Source of the DNA: Nitrospira sp. | GTDB taxonomy: Bacteria > Nitrospirota > Nitrospiria > Nitrospirales > UBA8639 | Assembly: GCA_028819435.1 (NCBI GenBank) | Contig: JAPPLK010000089.1 | Location: forward strand, 1-64,000 | Length of the DNA stretch: 64,000 bases | Reading direction: 5' to 3' | Shown here: positions 29,624-39,489 of the stretch, in pieces | Numbering within the stretch: the stretch's first letter is position 1 | Layout of the letters: each line of letters begins with the position of its first letter | Made by a program: the position numbers and the translations under genes | Notes under the pieces: model-generated | What the model was told of the DNA's origin: nothing | What the model saw: the letters and a program-made list of their open reading frames with translations, nothing else | Databases searched by the model: none

Positions 29624-31168
29624 TCATTTCCCGCCAATCGACAGGAATAGCGTCGAACGTCCACGTCTGAGGAGCACCAGGACCGCATCGTTTTCGTCGA
29701 GTTGACTGGTGACGCGATCGAAATCGTCCGCATCCGCGATGGCAACGCGGTTGATTTCCATGATGACGTCGTCTTTTCGTATACCGGCCTGCGCGGCACG
29801 GCTGTCAGGCCGGACCTTCATGACGCGCACACCTGTATCGCCGGCAGACCGTTCCACCGATTCGACCGTCAAGCCGGACAGGGCGTGATGCTCACCGACG
29901 GTACCCACTTCGCCGGTCCCGGCCATATCCTTGGGCATCAGTCCGATGACGACGTCAAGGCGCCTCTTGTTGCCTTCACGAAGAAGCTCTACAGTCACCC
30001 TGGTCTCGGGAGGAGTTTCAGCCACGTAGGTACGCAATTTGGTGGAATTCTCGACCGCGCGCCCGTCGTATTCCCGAATGATGTCACCCCGTTGAAACCG
30101 GGCGTCTTCGGCGGGACTCCCATCGACCACGTCGGTCACCAATGCGCCTTTGATCTCCGTGGTTTCAAATTGTTTCGCCAGGTCGGGAGTCAGGTCCTGG
30201 ATGGACACACCGAGCCAGCCCCGGACCATTTTGCCGTAGACTTTCAAACTCTGCGCCACCCCTTTGGCCATATTGCTCGGGATGGCAAACCCGATGCCCA
30301 TATATCCGCCGCTCCGGCTGAAGATGGCCGTGTTGATGCCGATGAGTTCCCCCCGGACGTTCACCAGTGCCCCGCCGGAATTGCCCGGGTTGATAGCCGC
30401 ATCCGTTTGGATAAAATCTTCGTAGTCGGCTATACCCACGTTGGCCCGTCCCACGGCGCTGATAATGCCCATGGTCACGGTCTGGTTCAGGCCGAAGGGG
30501 TTCCCCACGGCCACGACCATCTCGCCCACCTCCAACGTGCCGGAATCACCCCAGGAGAGGAACGGTAAATTCGACTCATCAATTTTCAATATGGCTAAGT
30601 CGGTCTTGGGATCGGTCCCGATCAATTCCGCCTCGAATTTCCGTTGATCCCCCAACACCACCTGGATTTCATCACCTTCGGCCACCACGTGATTGTTGGT
30701 GACGATGTAGCCATCGGGATTGACGATGACCCCGGACCCCATGCCCTGTTGCCGTCGTCTCGGCGCCTGACGGCGTTCCTCTCTGAACCGTTCTCCAAAA
30801 AATTTTCGAAAAAAGGGGTCGTCAAAAAACGGGGAGTGCGGAAACGGAGAACGTCGCGGAGCGGTCGTCTTCACGATGGAAATATTGACCACCGCGGGCG
30901 TGACTTTCTTGGCAATCGCGATCAGGTGCTGATTGAGCCGGAGCAGGTCTTCGCTCGTCGCGGGAGGAGAAAAGGCAGCCGGTTGAGACATGGAGGCTTG
31001 CGCAAGTAGCTCCGGAGGTGGACCCTGTTCTTCCGAAGCTTGGGTGACCGTAGACGGCTGAAAGAACGTCGCGCTCGCGCCCAACGCCAGGCATACGCAG
31101 ATAAAACTCCCGATCGCCAGGACGACGGGTTTTTTCAAGACGGAATTCAGGGACCATTGTTCTCGCAT
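29624..31168 (-). CDS. Do-family (DegP/DegQ/HtrA) serine endopeptidase
   Basis: Trypsin-like motifs 'IVTNNHVV', 'TDLAILKI', 'DAAINPGNSGGAL' plus two PDZ domains. Confidence 0.95.
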   Translation of the reverse strand: MREQWSLNSVLKKPVVLAIGSFICVCLALGASATFFQPSTVTQASEEQGPPPELLAQASMSQPAAFSPPATSEDLLRLNQHLIAIAKKVTPAVVNISIVKTTAPRRSPFPHSPFFDDPFFRKFFGERFREERRQAPRRRQQGMGSGVIVNPDGYIVTNNHVVAEGDEIQVVLGDQRKFEAELIGTDPKTDLAILKIDESNLPFLSWGDSGTLEVGEMVVAVGNPFGLNQTVTMGIISAVGRANVGIADYEDFIQTDAAINPGNSGGALVNVRGELIGINTAIFSRSGGYMGIGFAIPSNMAKGVAQSLKVYGKMVRGWLGVSIQDLTPDLAKQFETTEIKGALVTDVVDGSPAEDARFQRGDIIREYDGRAVENSTKLRTYVAETPPETRVTVELLREGNKRRLDVVIGLMPKDMAGTGEVGTVGEHHALSGLTVESVERSAGDTGVRVMKVRPDSRAAQAGIRKDDVIMEINRVAIADADDFDRVTSQLDENDAVLVLLRRGRSTLFLSIGGK

Positions 31169-31317
31169 CTTACCTTCCTCATTGTTACTTGGAAATCTTA
31201 GAACGACCCGACGATGAGATTATACCATACGCCCGGCGCTGACAAATGTTCCCTCATGTCAGCCTCTCCCGGAAGGTGCAAGTCCTGCGTGGCGAAGGAC
31301 GTGCCTTATCCGATCAA

Positions 31318-32217
31318 TTACCGAAAAACTTCTTCTTTTGCGGACTCGGAAATCGCCAAGACGGCCGGATGCTTTAAACGGCGTTCAACCGTAACGCCAT
31401 AGAAGCGTTCCCTGAGCCCCGTCATTCGTCCCACTTTGTGAACTTGATTCTGCCGAGCGATTTCCGACTCAACGACCGAAGAGCCGGGAAACAGCCCGTG
31501 CCCTTCCTGGGCGAACGCTTGCATTGTGGCTCCGTCTTCAAACTCGCCGACAACGAACGGCTCTATCTCGAATTTTCGAAACCACTCATCCAAGCCGCGT
31601 CTGAGCATGGAATTGGGCGTGGGCAACAGAAACGGTGCCCCATCCAATGATTGTGGAAATTTCCGTCGATAGTGAGAGGCCAAGTGTTCGGGGCCGAAGA
31701 GCGTCACCCCTGATTCCCCGAGCAGGTGGCTATGAGCCTCGACACTGACGCTGGGCGGGACGGGAGTGTCCGTTAAGACAATGTCCAGGGTATGGAGAGC
31801 GAGTTCGCCCAACAACCGTTCCAAACGACCTTCCCAGCACACGATTTTCATGTGCTCGAATTGTTTGTACGCAACCTTCAGCAATTTATAGGCCACCATC
31901 TTGGGGACGACTTCCGCAATGCCGACCACCAGGCGAATGGGGTGCCGGGTTCCATAGCCTTTCAACGTATTCGTTAATTCTCTGCCGAGTGAAAAAATTT
32001 CATCCGCGTAACGGTAAACCACTTTTCCGACGTCCGTCAGAACCAGTTTGCGGCCTACGCGAGAAAACAATTGCTCACCGATCGCGTCTTCAAGCGCGCG
32101 AAGCTGCGCGCTCAGCGCGGGTTGGGACAACGACAGCACTTCACGGGCCTGCTTGATGGAACCTTCGCGGGCAATTACCCAGAAATAGAGCAAATGATGG
32201 TAGTTCAGCCAATCCAT
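31318..32217 (-). CDS. LysR-family transcriptional regulator (NhaR-like)
   Basis: 'NYHHLLYFWVIAREGSIKQAREVLSLSQPALSAQLRALEDAIGEQLFSR'. Confidence 0.85.
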   Translation of the reverse strand: MDWLNYHHLLYFWVIAREGSIKQAREVLSLSQPALSAQLRALEDAIGEQLFSRVGRKLVLTDVGKVVYRYADEIFSLGRELTNTLKGYGTRHPIRLVVGIAEVVPKMVAYKLLKVAYKQFEHMKIVCWEGRLERLLGELALHTLDIVLTDTPVPPSVSVEAHSHLLGESGVTLFGPEHLASHYRRKFPQSLDGAPFLLPTPNSMLRRGLDEWFRKFEIEPFVVGEFEDGATMQAFAQEGHGLFPGSSVVESEIARQNQVHKVGRMTGLRERFYGVTVERRLKHPAVLAISESAKEEVFR

Positions 32218-32417
32218 GACTTGAAACTATACATTTAGAAAATGGATGAATCAATATATGATTATCTATTTGCTTATAGACAAAATGCGAATTATCACAA
32301 GTAAGAATTGAAGAGCACGCTCTACTAAGCGTAAAAAGACGATGACTATGGCCGCGCATCGCTCCATGAATGCCGGTGCAAACACAAAAATTTCTGGAGA
32401 CTTGAGGAAAAATAAAC

Positions 32418-33821
32418 GTGCCCAGGGGATGGAAACCCAACCGGGAAATTGGGCTATTCGGCATCCAATTTCTTCCTTCGACCAGGCGGCTGAGATCCCA
32501 TGCCGCGGTCCGCGTTCCTCGTCGCTTGCGGACATGGTCTCGCTCGGCCGTTGGGCTGTTTCTGGTCTTCGGAGTGACGGTGAGTTTCGTGCCGTGGACA
32601 TAGACGGTCACCGTCCAAGGCCGGTTATCCGCCTATTCGCCGTCGGAACGACCCCAGGAAATCCACGCCCAGATCAACGGACGCATTCGCACGTGGCACG
32701 TGAATGAAGGCATGGCCGTCAATGGCGGAGATCTGGTTCTCGAACTGGACGACGTCAATCCTGGATTCATGGCTCCGGATCTCCTGCAACGACTGGAACA
32801 ATCACGCCAGGCTCTTGAGGACCGGCGTCGAGCCGCTTTGGCACGCGCAGACATCCTGGCCCAACGTCTCGAAGAAATGACGAAACTGACACAGGCGGCC
32901 TCGACCTCGGCCAAAGCCCGCGTATCCGAGGCTGAGCATAAAGTCCAAAGTGCCAGGCAACGCGTGGCCAGGGCAAAGGTGACTCAGCAGACCGCCACCT
33001 TAAACCTGGAGCGTTCACGCATTTTGGAAGCTGACGGCTTGGTTTCACGACGGGAACTGGAACTGGCGATCCAAACTGAGATCGCCTCCCGCGCGGAAGT
33101 CAAGGCTGCTCAAGCCGCGTTACGCGAAGCGGAACAAGCACGACGAGCCTTGGCGCACGGTCGCGAACAAATTGACGCGGAATTGATCCAGCGCGAACTG
33201 GATACGCGGTCCCAAAGAGCTTCCGCCCTAGCCGATGCGGCCAAGGCATCCGAAGAATTGGCAGATGTGGAATTGAAACGGTCCAATGCCTTGCAACGAC
33301 GTGCGGCCGGCCGGGTCGTCGCTCCTCTTGCCGGTACCGTGGTCCGCCTGACCCCAATCGGCCTCGGCGAAATCGTACACCCCGGTGACGAGTTATTCAC
33401 GATCGTCCCTTCGAGTGCCTCCCGAGCCGTTGAAATGTGGGCCGAGGCGATTGATGCGCCGCTTCTGAAACCAGGCAGACAAGTCCGTTTACTGCTTCAC
33501 GGTATCCCGGCCATTCCCATTCCAGCGTGGCCCGAGTTGATGGCTGGCACCTACGACGGGCGTATTCAGGTCGTAGATCAATCGGCTTCGGCAAACGGCA
33601 AATTTCGTTTGTGGGTGGTGCCAGAGACTGTACGTCGAAACTGGCCGCCTCAAGAACAAGTCCGGCAAGGGACCCAGGTCATAGGGTGGGTCATCCTCAA
33701 TCGCGTACCGTTGTGGTACGAGATGTGGCGCCGTTTCAATTTGTTTCCGGCAGATTATGAAACAGGAGAAAAAGCGTTGACCGACGTGTTTCTGCCGAAA
33801 GCCGGACGCCGCGGGAAGTGA
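32418..33821 (+). pseudogene. HlyD-family membrane fusion protein interrupted by an in-frame TAG at 32601-32603
   Basis: 32418-32603 encodes a TM anchor '...GLFLVFGVTVSFVPWT*'; the same frame continues 'TVTVQGRLSAYSPSERPQEIHAQINGRIRTWHVNEGMAVNGGDLVLEL', an HlyD lipoyl-type half, to 33821. Confidence 0.75.
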
Positions 33822-33874
33822 AGGAACTGACGGTCCGGCTGTATGCACGAGGACATCTATCAGAGGGGGACAGG

Positions 33875-35314
33875 ATGAAGAGTCTACGAATCGCCGTTGT
33901 CGTCTGGCTTATAGGATGCCACGTGGTCCCTGCGTGGGCGGAAGAACCGGCCAGACAATCTTCGAAAGAAACGCCGGGGTCTATCCTGAAGTTGAAAGAA
34001 GTCTTGGAGCGGGTAGAAGAGGGGCATCCACTTCTTCAGGGAAGTCAGACACAAAAGATCGTGGCCAGCGGGAAATTACTGAAAGCACTGGGGACCTTTG
34101 AACCAAAACTCGTCAACGACTGGGAATTGGAACGACTGGCCGGCAGCGCCGACACTACCACAAGCGTGGGATTCAACGACACGTTCCTGGAGTTCCGTCA
34201 CCCGTGGGGCGTCCAAGGATTTGCCGGATTCCGGGCAGGTATCGGAGACGTCAAAGTTGCTGACCTGGATATCAATTCTTCCAACCAACCGTTATTGGGA
34301 ATCGTGTTTCCTCTCCTACGCGGATTGGGGACGAATCCTGCCCATGCAGAATTAAAAAAATCCGAATTAGCCACCAAACAGGCCCAACTCGAAATTCAAC
34401 AAACACGGCAGGATCTGTATCGTGGAGCGGCGACGCAATATTGGAATTGGGTGGCGGCGCACAAGTTCATGGAGTTACAGGAAAAAGCCGTCACCGTGGC
34501 CGCGACTCGGTCACGGCAATTGACGAGGCAAGCCAAAGCCGGAGCGAGAGCAGAGTTCGACGTCATTGAAGCCAACCAGGAAGTGCAACGACGCCGGGCG
34601 ATTTTGATCAAGGCGAGACGCACTCTCGAGAGGGAACAATTGAAACTCGCCTTGTTCATGTGGGAAGGAGACAATCCGGTCGTCGTTCGACACTTTAAGC
34701 CCCCGGAGCGCTCATTGATTCAACAACGGAAAGTCTCTCAACGTGAACGGGATAAGAAGCAGGCCATTTCCGTCCGTCCGGAAATCCAACTCGTCCACCT
34801 GGAAGCCAAACTGAACCACATCGACCTGGAAGTGGCCGACAACAATTTTCTTCCCAATCTGACCGCGGAGGCCCAGCCAACGAGAAAGCCGGGAGAATTC
34901 GTCCTGGGCCTGGGTTATCGATTCGGCGTGCAGATGAGCCTTCCGTTCCTCCAGCGCCATGCACGAGGCGACCGCCTTCAGATCGAGGGCAAGGCCCAAC
35001 GCCTGAGATTGATGCAGCAATATCGCATTCAACAAGTGTCCCTGGACGTGGACAATGCCCGGTCAGCCGTCACCCGCGCGCAGGAACGCATCCAGGTTTC
35101 CCGACAGGCACTTGACCTGGCCCAAGCCCTGGAAAAGGGAGAACGCACGCGATTTCGGCATGGTGCCACGAGTTTGGTATTCGTCAATCTTCGGGAACGA
35201 AACGTCATTCAGGCGGCTGAGGAGTGGATTACCGCGCTGGCCGACTACCAGAAAGCCCAGGCGTTGTATCAATGGGCCATTGGACAATGGGTAAACGGAC
35301 CGTCCACCGCCTGA
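33875..35314 (+). CDS. TolC-family outer membrane efflux protein
   Basis: Signal peptide 'MKSLRIAVVVWLIGCHVVPAWA', long helical TolC-like body; follows the HlyD gene. Confidence 0.8.
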   Translation: MKSLRIAVVVWLIGCHVVPAWAEEPARQSSKETPGSILKLKEVLERVEEGHPLLQGSQTQKIVASGKLLKALGTFEPKLVNDWELERLAGSADTTTSVGFNDTFLEFRHPWGVQGFAGFRAGIGDVKVADLDINSSNQPLLGIVFPLLRGLGTNPAHAELKKSELATKQAQLEIQQTRQDLYRGAATQYWNWVAAHKFMELQEKAVTVAATRSRQLTRQAKAGARAEFDVIEANQEVQRRRAILIKARRTLEREQLKLALFMWEGDNPVVVRHFKPPERSLIQQRKVSQRERDKKQAISVRPEIQLVHLEAKLNHIDLEVADNNFLPNLTAEAQPTRKPGEFVLGLGYRFGVQMSLPFLQRHARGDRLQIEGKAQRLRLMQQYRIQQVSLDVDNARSAVTRAQERIQVSRQALDLAQALEKGERTRFRHGATSLVFVNLRERNVIQAAEEWITALADYQKAQALYQWAIGQWVNGPSTA

Positions 35315-35350
35315 ATATCTGACGCGACCAACGATAGGCCTTGATACAGC

Positions 35351-36364
35351 ATGGGGACCAACCTTCCGAGCCTCAAAGATCATCTCGACCGTCTGGGACT
35401 GTTCATCGGGCATGAACGCATGCTTCTTCTGGCGATTCTGACCTATGCCGTCGTGGTAGGAATCTTTTCCCTGATCATTCCCCTCACGGTGCAGGAACTA
35501 GTCAATACCTTCGCCTACACGGTCTCGCCGGTGATGCTGGTGACCATTATCGGGATTATGGTGATCATCCTGCTTTTCGTCGGCGCCTTTCGTATCCTGC
35601 AATTTTATGCAACCGATATGCTCGAACGACGAATTTTTGTTCGCGTGACGCTGTCACTCGCGCAAATCGCCTCGCGCCCCAGGAACGAGACGACTCAATC
35701 CGACACGATCAATCGTTTCTTTGAAACCGTCTTTTTGCAGCGAGCCCTGTCCAGCTTGCTCGTCGATTTCACCAATGTGCTCGTCGGCGGATTGATCGGA
35801 ATGACGCTGCTGATCTTCTATCATCCGTACTTCATCGTCTTCGATCTCGCGCTGCTGGGCTCAGTGGTTCTGATCGGGGTTTTGGGCAAGGGAGGGGTGC
35901 GCACCACGCTGCACATGTCTGAAGCCAAATACGACGTCTTCCGCTGGCTTCAGGAAGCGACCGGCAATCAGCCTGGTTCCCAAGCCACAAGAGATCTGAT
36001 GAAACAAGCGGATACACTGGCGACCGAGTACGTCGACGCACGCGAATCCCGATTTCGCGTCCTGCTGCGTCAATACATCGGTTGGCTGTCGCTTCAGGTG
36101 TTTCTGCATACCGGCCTGTTGGGAACCGCGGGGTGGCTGCTCAGCCAGGGGGAATTGACCTTGGGGCAACTCGTCGCCGCCGAAGTCATCGTTGCCAGTC
36201 TCTTGCTTAATCTGGAATCCGTCACGAAACGCACCTATGTCGTGTTTTACTTTTTGAGCGCCTTAACCGAACTGGATGCGTTGTTCTCGCTGCCTGAAGA
36301 TACAACTGCAGGCATTGCCGATACCGCAATTCTGATTTCGAGAGAAACCAACGGCGAAGCGTGA
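35351..36364 (+). CDS. ABC transporter transmembrane domain protein lacking an ATPase domain
   Basis: ABC-exporter type TM region of 337 aa; no Walker A/LSGGQ in this ORF or before the next gene. Confidence 0.65.
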   Translation: MGTNLPSLKDHLDRLGLFIGHERMLLLAILTYAVVVGIFSLIIPLTVQELVNTFAYTVSPVMLVTIIGIMVIILLFVGAFRILQFYATDMLERRIFVRVTLSLAQIASRPRNETTQSDTINRFFETVFLQRALSSLLVDFTNVLVGGLIGMTLLIFYHPYFIVFDLALLGSVVLIGVLGKGGVRTTLHMSEAKYDVFRWLQEATGNQPGSQATRDLMKQADTLATEYVDARESRFRVLLRQYIGWLSLQVFLHTGLLGTAGWLLSQGELTLGQLVAAEVIVASLLLNLESVTKRTYVVFYFLSALTELDALFSLPEDTTAGIADTAILISRETNGEA

Positions 36365-36516
36365 ACGGTTAAAAAAAATTAATGTCACTCGCCTTTTGGA
36401 CTTGATATGATAACATGACGGCCTATTGAGTATGTGAAGATGTCTGACCGAACTTCGCCGTTTTTGTTGAGAGAGACCGTCCTGACCGGCAGTCTCATCC
36501 GTTTTCCAGGAAGCAC

Positions 36517-38217
36517 TTGATGACGACGACAGCGATCCTCATTCCCCTTCTTCCGTTTTTCGCCGGGGTATTGATCAGTGTTCTCGGGAAACGATTCGCC
36601 TCGTACGTCACCACCGTAGGCATCAGTGCCACGGTCGGTGCCGGCATCCTCTCTCTTGTGACGTTGTACTCCGTCAGTGTGGGCGAGCCTTTTCGGGTGA
36701 CCCTCTGGCCGCTCCAGGACGATGGTTCCTCGTTTTTCACGTTCGGCATGTTGGTTGATCGACTCACGGCCGTGATGATGGTCCTGATCACAAGTGTCAG
36801 CACCGTGATTCACGTATTTTCCGTTCGTTATCTCCGGGGCGACTCCGGCTATGCCCGATTCTTCGCGTTACTCAGCTTCATCACTTTTGTCATTCTCTCC
36901 GTCGTTTCCAGTCCGAACCTCCTGATGCTGTTTGTCTTCTGGCAGTTGTTGAGTTGGGTCCTGTACCTCATTCTTGCGTTCAATTTTTCACACGTGCCGG
37001 CCTATCAGAATGCGTTCAAAACGTTCATCGTGCACCGGGTCGGAGACGTCGCGTTTCTCTGCGGCCTTGTCCTGACGTATCACTATTTCGGCACGCTTGA
37101 ATTTACCGAGCTCTTCCGGCGAGCCTCCGAACAGTCCCACGTGATTTCACTGCTGCCCGGAAATCTGCTGGACGTCACGGCCACGTCCGTTATTACGTTG
37201 CTCATTTTCATCGGGGCCATGGCCAAATCGGCTCAGTTTCCTCTCCACGTCTGGTTGCCGGATACCATGGACTCTCCAACCCCGGTATCGGCACTCATGC
37301 ATGCAGGCATCGTCAACGCGGGAGGGTTCCTCCTGAATCGACTCGCACCGCTGTATGCCCTCTCGCCCGAGGTCCTTCATATCGTGTTCATCGTCGGTGC
37401 TGCCACCGTCCTTCTGGGAGCCTCCATGATGCTCGTTCAAAACGACATCAAGAAAACACTGGGCTTTTCCACGATGGGACAAATGGGATACATGATCATG
37501 GAATGCGGGCTCGGAGCCTTTGCCCTGGCCATTTTTCACCTGATTGCACACGGGCTGTTCAAGGCGTCACTTTTTTTAAGCGCCGGGACCGTGATTCACA
37601 GTGCCAGGCACGAACCGAAATTCCCTTCTTCGTCAACCCACAAACCTGCCCGGCTCCCCACCCAGGCAAGCTGGGTGACGGGATTGGTCATCACTTTAAT
37701 CATGCCGCTGTTTATTTTGATGGTCGCCCACGGCCTGTTGGAGGTTCCCCTGCAGGACGCACATGGAGCGGTCATATTCCTCTTTTTCAGTTGGGTCACC
37801 GCCTCTCAAGCCATTTTCAGTTTGTCTCGCCTGCATGACGTGGCTTCCTGGAAAGTGTCCGGCGCCATGATCGGCACGTTGTTTCTTATCGGGTTCACCT
37901 ATCTCTGGGCAGGCGAACAATTCACGCACTTCCTGTATCCTGAACCGGGTGCGGCAGACGCATTTTTCGTGGCCGCGGCCTTGAACCCCGTGGTGTTCGA
38001 TACGATGATCCTGCTGGCCACCGTCTTTATTCTTGTCGGATGGGTCTACGTCTATACCGACGCCAAAGGACAAACGATTGTGAACCCTGACTGGATTCTT
38101 GCATTGCAACAACGGCTCTACATTCTTCTGATCAACAGGTTGTACGTGGACCTGATCTATGTGAGGTGGGGCAACAAACTCTTCCAATTGGCACAAAAAT
38201 TCGGACACCGATATTAA
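36517..38217 (+). CDS. dabB: NuoL/DabB-like proton-conducting membrane subunit
   Basis: 'GAMAKSAQFPLHVWLPDTMDSPTPVSALMHAGIVNAGGFLLNRLAPLY'; in operon with DUF2309/DabA. Confidence 0.85.
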   Translation: MMTTTAILIPLLPFFAGVLISVLGKRFASYVTTVGISATVGAGILSLVTLYSVSVGEPFRVTLWPLQDDGSSFFTFGMLVDRLTAVMMVLITSVSTVIHVFSVRYLRGDSGYARFFALLSFITFVILSVVSSPNLLMLFVFWQLLSWVLYLILAFNFSHVPAYQNAFKTFIVHRVGDVAFLCGLVLTYHYFGTLEFTELFRRASEQSHVISLLPGNLLDVTATSVITLLIFIGAMAKSAQFPLHVWLPDTMDSPTPVSALMHAGIVNAGGFLLNRLAPLYALSPEVLHIVFIVGAATVLLGASMMLVQNDIKKTLGFSTMGQMGYMIMECGLGAFALAIFHLIAHGLFKASLFLSAGTVIHSARHEPKFPSSSTHKPARLPTQASWVTGLVITLIMPLFILMVAHGLLEVPLQDAHGAVIFLFFSWVTASQAIFSLSRLHDVASWKVSGAMIGTLFLIGFTYLWAGEQFTHFLYPEPGAADAFFVAAALNPVVFDTMILLATVFILVGWVYVYTDAKGQTIVNPDWILALQQRLYILLINRLYVDLIYVRWGNKLFQLAQKFGHRY

Positions 38218-38234
38218 CGGAAGATCAATCTGTG

Positions 38235-39479
38235 ATGGCTTCAGAATTTTCGATAACGTTGCTGGCTGTTCTCGTCCCCCTTGCTCTCTGGTTGCTCAAC
38301 CGGACAAGTCGCGTTCCGTATTCGATCTTTCAGGTTTTAGCCGTACTGTGCATCGGGTGGGAAGCCGGAACGATCCTTTACATGCACGCTGCATTTGAAA
38401 CGACTCCAATCGCGATTTACCTGTCAGCGACTGTCATCTTTTCGACGTTTTGTGTCATCGTCGGACAATGGGATTCAAAACGTTCTTCAACCGTCCTGGA
38501 CGCACCCCTCGTGGTGTTGGGACTGAGTCTTGCCGCATTGCTCGGCCCCGCGCCCGTGAACAGGTATGGTCTCATCGGCTTGCTCGGTTATGCAGCCTTT
38601 TCTCTCTCCCGGTCGAACCTTTCCGCCACGCGCAGAACCATCGGGCTTGCGCAGTCGGCCCTTGCCGTTGTTCTCGTCTGCGTGACGATTTGGGCGGGCG
38701 ATTCTTTGTACGGACCAGCCGGTCTTTTTCTTGCGGTCACGCTCGTGCCGCTGCCTCCATTTCACGTTCTCTTCGCCTCCCTGGTCGGCTCCGCCCGGGG
38801 AATCCTTTCCGGGGTATGGACCGTGGCGTTCTTATCCCTCGGATTGGCCGAAATCCACAACCTGCAAACGGTGATTCCCATGGAAACGGACATACACGTA
38901 GCCATCGGATTCCTGGCCTTACTGGGCGGGCTGTACGCGGCTCTTAAGTGTTTGGGGCAGAACCAGATCCAGGGTTTGCTTACTTATGCCACCATTGTCC
39001 AAGTCGCGCTTTTGTGGGGACTGACGACCATCTTCTCTTCTTTTTCCGAATGGGGAATCCCGTTCGGGATCACGATCGGGTTGGTCATGAACGGACTGTT
39101 TGTCGCCTATGCTTTTGTCCGGCAACGGTATGGATCACACGCCATTGGCAATCTTCCCGGGTTAGCCTCTCCCATGCCGCGTCTTGGGACGTTAGTGAGC
39201 CTTTTGATCAGCATCGCCGTCCTGCTTCCGATCATTCCACTCTTTGGGGGCATCACGACCATGCCGGCAACGGAAAATCAGGGAGGCTCCTTCGTCATCA
39301 TTTCGTTGCTGTTTCTCGGTGCCTGGATGTTTGGAAGTTGGCATTTCTCACATTTGCTGCACCACACGCTTTTTGGAAAAGCACGACCGGACGTCCCCTA
39401 TACCGACCTGAAGGTTGCCGAAATCTGCTCCCTGGTCCTGATCATTTTCGGGGCAAGTGTTAGTATATTGGTCAATTAG
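38235..39479 (+). CDS. Multi-pass membrane protein in the dab operon (possible antiporter-like subunit)
   Basis: Highly hydrophobic 414-aa ORF lying between DabB-like and DabA genes. Confidence 0.65.
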   Translation: MASEFSITLLAVLVPLALWLLNRTSRVPYSIFQVLAVLCIGWEAGTILYMHAAFETTPIAIYLSATVIFSTFCVIVGQWDSKRSSTVLDAPLVVLGLSLAALLGPAPVNRYGLIGLLGYAAFSLSRSNLSATRRTIGLAQSALAVVLVCVTIWAGDSLYGPAGLFLAVTLVPLPPFHVLFASLVGSARGILSGVWTVAFLSLGLAEIHNLQTVIPMETDIHVAIGFLALLGGLYAALKCLGQNQIQGLLTYATIVQVALLWGLTTIFSSFSEWGIPFGITIGLVMNGLFVAYAFVRQRYGSHAIGNLPGLASPMPRLGTLVSLLISIAVLLPIIPLFGGITTMPATENQGGSFVIISLLFLGAWMFGSWHFSHLLHHTLFGKARPDVPYTDLKVAEICSLVLIIFGASVSILVN

Positions 39480-39489
39480 AAAGGCACCC

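Noticed and set aside
36517-38217. Second complex I or Mrp antiporter locus
   Set aside because: The adjacent DUF2309/DabA gene identifies it as a DAB-type operon.
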